In this document: piece after piece, positions 3,199-5,391 of the stretch
How positions within the stretch are numbered: the stretch's first letter is position 1
How the letters are laid out: each line of letters begins with the position of its first letter
Source of the DNA: Zoogloea sp.
Lineage (GTDB): Bacteria > Pseudomonadota > Gammaproteobacteria > Burkholderiales > Rhodocyclaceae
NCBI GenBank assembly: GCA_016790385.1
Contig: JAEUNV010000637.1
Coordinates: forward strand, 1 to 5,391
Direction of reading: 5' to 3'
DNA length: 5,391 bases
Made by a program: the position numbers and the translations under genes
The notes under the pieces: generated by a model
What the model was told of the DNA's origin: nothing
Seen by the model: the letters and a program-made list of their open reading frames with translations, nothing else
Database searches by the model: none

Positions 3199-5391
3199 AT
3201 GAGTGCCCAAATGGACGACGCGCTGCAAACGCTGATCGTCGAAAGCCGCGAACTCCTCCAGCACATGGAGGACGCCCTCCTGGCGCTTGAACAGACCCCT
3301 GACGACGCCGAAGCGGTGAACGCCATCTTTCGCGCCGCCCACACCATCAAGGGCTCGGCGGGATTGTTCTCCCTCGACCATATCGTGTCCTTCACCCATG
3401 TGGCGGAGAGCGTGCTCGACCGGGTGCGTGACCATCGGCTGGCGATGAGCCCGGCCCTCGGCGGCCTGCTGCTGGAGGTTTGCGATCATCTCGGGCGGCT
3501 CATTGACGGGGTCGCGGCGGGGCAGGCTCCGGACGCTGCCCTCTCGGCGCGCAGCGATGCCATCGCCGTCCGGCTCCGGGAATACCTGGCGCCTACCGCC
3601 CGGCCGGCGGAACTCGACTTCAGCGACGTGGACTGGCCCGACGGTAACGACGTCGTGCCGCCCCCTTCGGCCCCCGTGCGTGGCGCCGACAGCGTCACCA
3701 GCGGCATGTGGCACATCTCCCTGCGTTCCGGCCCCAACCTGCTGCGTGACGGCATGGACCCCCTGTCAATCCTGCGCTACCTCGGCACCTTTGGTCAGAT
3801 CGTCAACCTGGAGCTGATCCTCGGCGACATTCCACCCTTGTCGGTGATCGACCCGGAGAGCTGCTACATCGGCTACGAGCTGGGCTTTGCCAGCGAAACC
3901 GATCAGGCCACCATCGACGGCGCCTTCGATTTCATCCGCGAGGACAGCGTCGTTCGCCTGATTCCGCCCTATGGCCCGATTGCCGACTACCGGGCGCTGT
4001 TTGCCGACATGCCCGAGGACAGCCTCCTGCTCGGCCGGATGCTGGTCCGCTGCGGCTCCCTTACCGAGGATGAACTTGCCCAGGCCCTGGAAACCCAGGA
4101 ACGCCTCGAGCTGAACAGTCAGCCCGCGGGCAAGCCCGCACCCCTGCTCGGCGAGGTTCTGGTGGCCCAGCAACTGGTGGATAAGCCGGTGGTGGACGCA
4201 GCGCTTGAACGCCAGCAACAGGTCAAGGCAACAAGCGCCGGCGAGGCAGCGCTGATCCGCGTCGATGCCGCTAAGCTCGACCAGCTCATCAACCTGGTGG
4301 GTGAGCTGATCATCGCCGGCGCCGGCGCCCAATTGGTGGCGCGCCGACTCAAGGTGCCCGATCTGGTGGAAAGCACCAGTGTTCTGGCGCGCCTGGTGGA
4401 GGACGTGCGGGATTCCGCGCTCAACCTGCGGATGGTGCAGATCGGCGCCACCTTCAGCCGCTTCCGCCGGGTCGTCCGGGACGTTGCCGCCGAATTGGGC
4501 AAGGACATCCAGCTGGACATCCAGGGCGGTGAGACCGAGCTGGACAAGACCGTGGTGGAGAAGATCGGCGACCCGCTCACCCACATCGTGCGCAACGCTC
4601 TGGACCACGGCATCGAGCCCGCCGATGTGCGCGCGGCCCGGGGCAAGCCGCGGCAGGGCCGGCTCAGCCTGAACGCCTATCACGAGTCGGGCAGCATCGT
4701 CATCGAAGTGAGCGACGACGGCGGCGGGCTGCGCAAGGCACGCATCCTGGAGAAGGCGGTCGAGCGCGGGCTGGTGAGCGAAGGCCAGGTGCTGTCAGAC
4801 AAAGAGATCTTCGGCCTCGTTTTCGAACCCGGCTTTTCCACCGCCGCGCAGGTCAGCAACCTTTCGGGGCGCGGCGTGGGCATGGATGTGGTCAAACGCA
4901 ACATCCTGGCCCTGCGCGGTACCGTCGATCTGGACAGCGTGGAAGGGCAGGGCACCACGGTGCGTCTGCGCCTCCCGCTGACGCTGGCCATCATCGACGG
5001 CTTTCTGATCGGGGCTGGCAGCGCGTCCTACGTGGTGCCGCTGGAGCAGGTGCTGGAGTGCATCGAGCTGCCCGACCAGGACAAGCCCGAGCAGGGCGCG
5101 AGCTACCTCAACCTGCGCGGTGAGGTGCTGCCCTTTGTGCGCCTGCGCGACCTCTTCGACATCCCGGGCGAGGCGCCCCACCGCGAGAACGTGGTGGTGG
5201 TGCAGTACGCCGGGGAGCGCGCCGGGCTGGTGGTGGATCAGCTCTTCGGTGAGTTCCAGACCGTCATCAAGCCCCTCGGCAAGGTTTTCAGTCATATCCG
5301 CTGCATCGGCGGTTCCACCATTCTGGGCAGCGGAGAAGTTGCCCTGATCCTTGATGTTCCCGGGCTGGTTCGGCAGGTGACCGAGCGCCAA
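3199..5391 (+). CDS. cheA: Chemotaxis histidine kinase CheA (3' partial)
   Basis: The frame stays open for 731 codons to the window edge. Domain order: HPt (P1), residues 1-105, with phosphorylated His48 in RAAHTIKGSAG; a proline-containing linker; a P2-like domain at 171-256 (WHISLRSGPN, GMDPLSILRYL, DPESCYIGYEL, FDFIREDS) presumed to bind CheY; two 24-residue LG..LV motifs at 277-300 and 316-339 resembling MshEN/GspE-N repeats; P3 dimerisation helices from about 352 (DAAKLDQLINLVGELI); the P4 ATPase with N box HIVRNALDHGIE (462-473), G1 box DDGGGL (506-511), F box region FGLVFEPGFST (538-548) and G2 box SGRGVGMDVV (556-565); and a CheW-like P5 from about 598 to the edge. All catalytic motifs look intact, so this is an active kinase transferring phosphate to CheY (and CheB, outside). 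No C-terminal receiver is visible before the edge, and P5 is nearly complete, so few residues may be missing. It is the fifth gene of the operon; cheW, cheR or cheB may follow beyond the window. Confidence 0.97.
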   Translation, partial: MSAQMDDALQTLIVESRELLQHMEDALLALEQTPDDAEAVNAIFRAAHTIKGSAGLFSLDHIVSFTHVAESVLDRVRDHRLAMSPALGGLLLEVCDHLGRLIDGVAAGQAPDAALSARSDAIAVRLREYLAPTARPAELDFSDVDWPDGNDVVPPPSAPVRGADSVTSGMWHISLRSGPNLLRDGMDPLSILRYLGTFGQIVNLELILGDIPPLSVIDPESCYIGYELGFASETDQATIDGAFDFIREDSVVRLIPPYGPIADYRALFADMPEDSLLLGRMLVRCGSLTEDELAQALETQERLELNSQPAGKPAPLLGEVLVAQQLVDKPVVDAALERQQQVKATSAGEAALIRVDAAKLDQLINLVGELIIAGAGAQLVARRLKVPDLVESTSVLARLVEDVRDSALNLRMVQIGATFSRFRRVVRDVAAELGKDIQLDIQGGETELDKTVVEKIGDPLTHIVRNALDHGIEPADVRAARGKPRQGRLSLNAYHESGSIVIEVSDDGGGLRKARILEKAVERGLVSEGQVLSDKEIFGLVFEPGFSTAAQVSNLSGRGVGMDVVKRNILALRGTVDLDSVEGQGTTVRLRLPLTLAIIDGFLIGAGSASYVVPLEQVLECIELPDQDKPEQGASYLNLRGEVLPFVRLRDLFDIPGEAPHRENVVVVQYAGERAGLVVDQLFGEFQTVIKPLGKVFSHIRCIGGSTILGSGEVALILDVPGLVRQVTERQ
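4027..4215 (+). repeat. Two MshEN-like 24-residue motifs within CheA
   Basis: CheA residues 277-300 (LLGRMLVRCG, then SLTEDELAQALETQ) and 316-339 (LLGEVLVAQQ, then LVDKPVVDAALERQ) share LG at positions 2-3, LV at 6-7, an aliphatic at 17, L at 21 and Q at 24. This is the pattern of the MshEN c-di-GMP-binding motif and of GspE N-terminal domains. Departures are Leu for the leading Arg in both, Ser for one hydrophobic in the first, and Gln for Gly at position 10 in the second. A 15-residue linker separates them, longer than the short spacer of classical MshEN. The fold resemblance is fairly clear; ligand binding is uncertain. Confidence 0.6.

Noticed and set aside
3766..4683. Long open frame on the minus strand (305 codons) opposite cheA
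   Set aside because: Leu/Ala/Gly/His-rich composition typical of the complement of a GC-rich gene; the plus strand encodes clear CheA domains throughout.

Overview
The window is GC-rich except for one AT-rich intergenic stretch. It holds the 3' end of an aconitase B gene followed, on the same strand, by the first five genes of a chemotaxis-type signalling operon. AcnB, the high GC content, strong AGGAGG-type ribosome sites and the style of the che genes suggest a motile proteobacterium, most likely a betaproteobacterium of the Rhodocyclales type. That placement is an inference from memory of similar clusters, not from a search.

Layout. Bases 1-198 encode the last 65 codons of acnB, followed by a small hairpin (215-234) and a very strong intrinsic terminator (244-284). 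Bases 285-623 contain no gene I can support. Bases 331-600 are only about 33% GC (88 of 270 by hand count) and are dense in A-tracts, two long-spaced inverted repeats, a palindrome and repeated AAAAATACG/TACG words, so this looks like the control region of the operon. The operon then runs: an HTH protein with a degenerate receiver domain (624-1247), a membrane-anchored MCP-like protein (1244-2455, overlapping by ATGA), a single-domain CheY (2466-2834), a STAS-domain protein (2865-3179), and a CheA histidine kinase (3199 to the window end, 731 codons, stop not reached). Intergenic gaps are -4, 10, 30 and 19 nt, each with a good Shine-Dalgarno, so co-transcription is very likely.

How the genes may work together. 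CheA (HPt His48, full P3-P4-P5 core) should phosphorylate the neighbouring CheY at Asp53 under control of the MCP-like protein. The MCP-like protein has two membrane segments with almost no periplasmic loop, so it would sense the membrane or cytoplasm rather than a periplasmic ligand. The first gene probably regulates the cluster and may not depend on phosphorylation.

Three points deserve a second look. The MCP-like protein carries near its C-terminus an FQDxxxQ segment very like the catalytic segment of the CheZ phosphatase, then a flexible tail ending ITFF, so it may combine receptor and CheY-phosphatase roles. CheA carries, between its P2-like domain and P3, two copies of a 24-residue motif resembling the c-di-GMP-binding MshEN motif. 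The leading regulator has lost most receiver active-site residues except the phospho-acceptor Asp and sits behind an unusually AT-rich, repeat-filled region.
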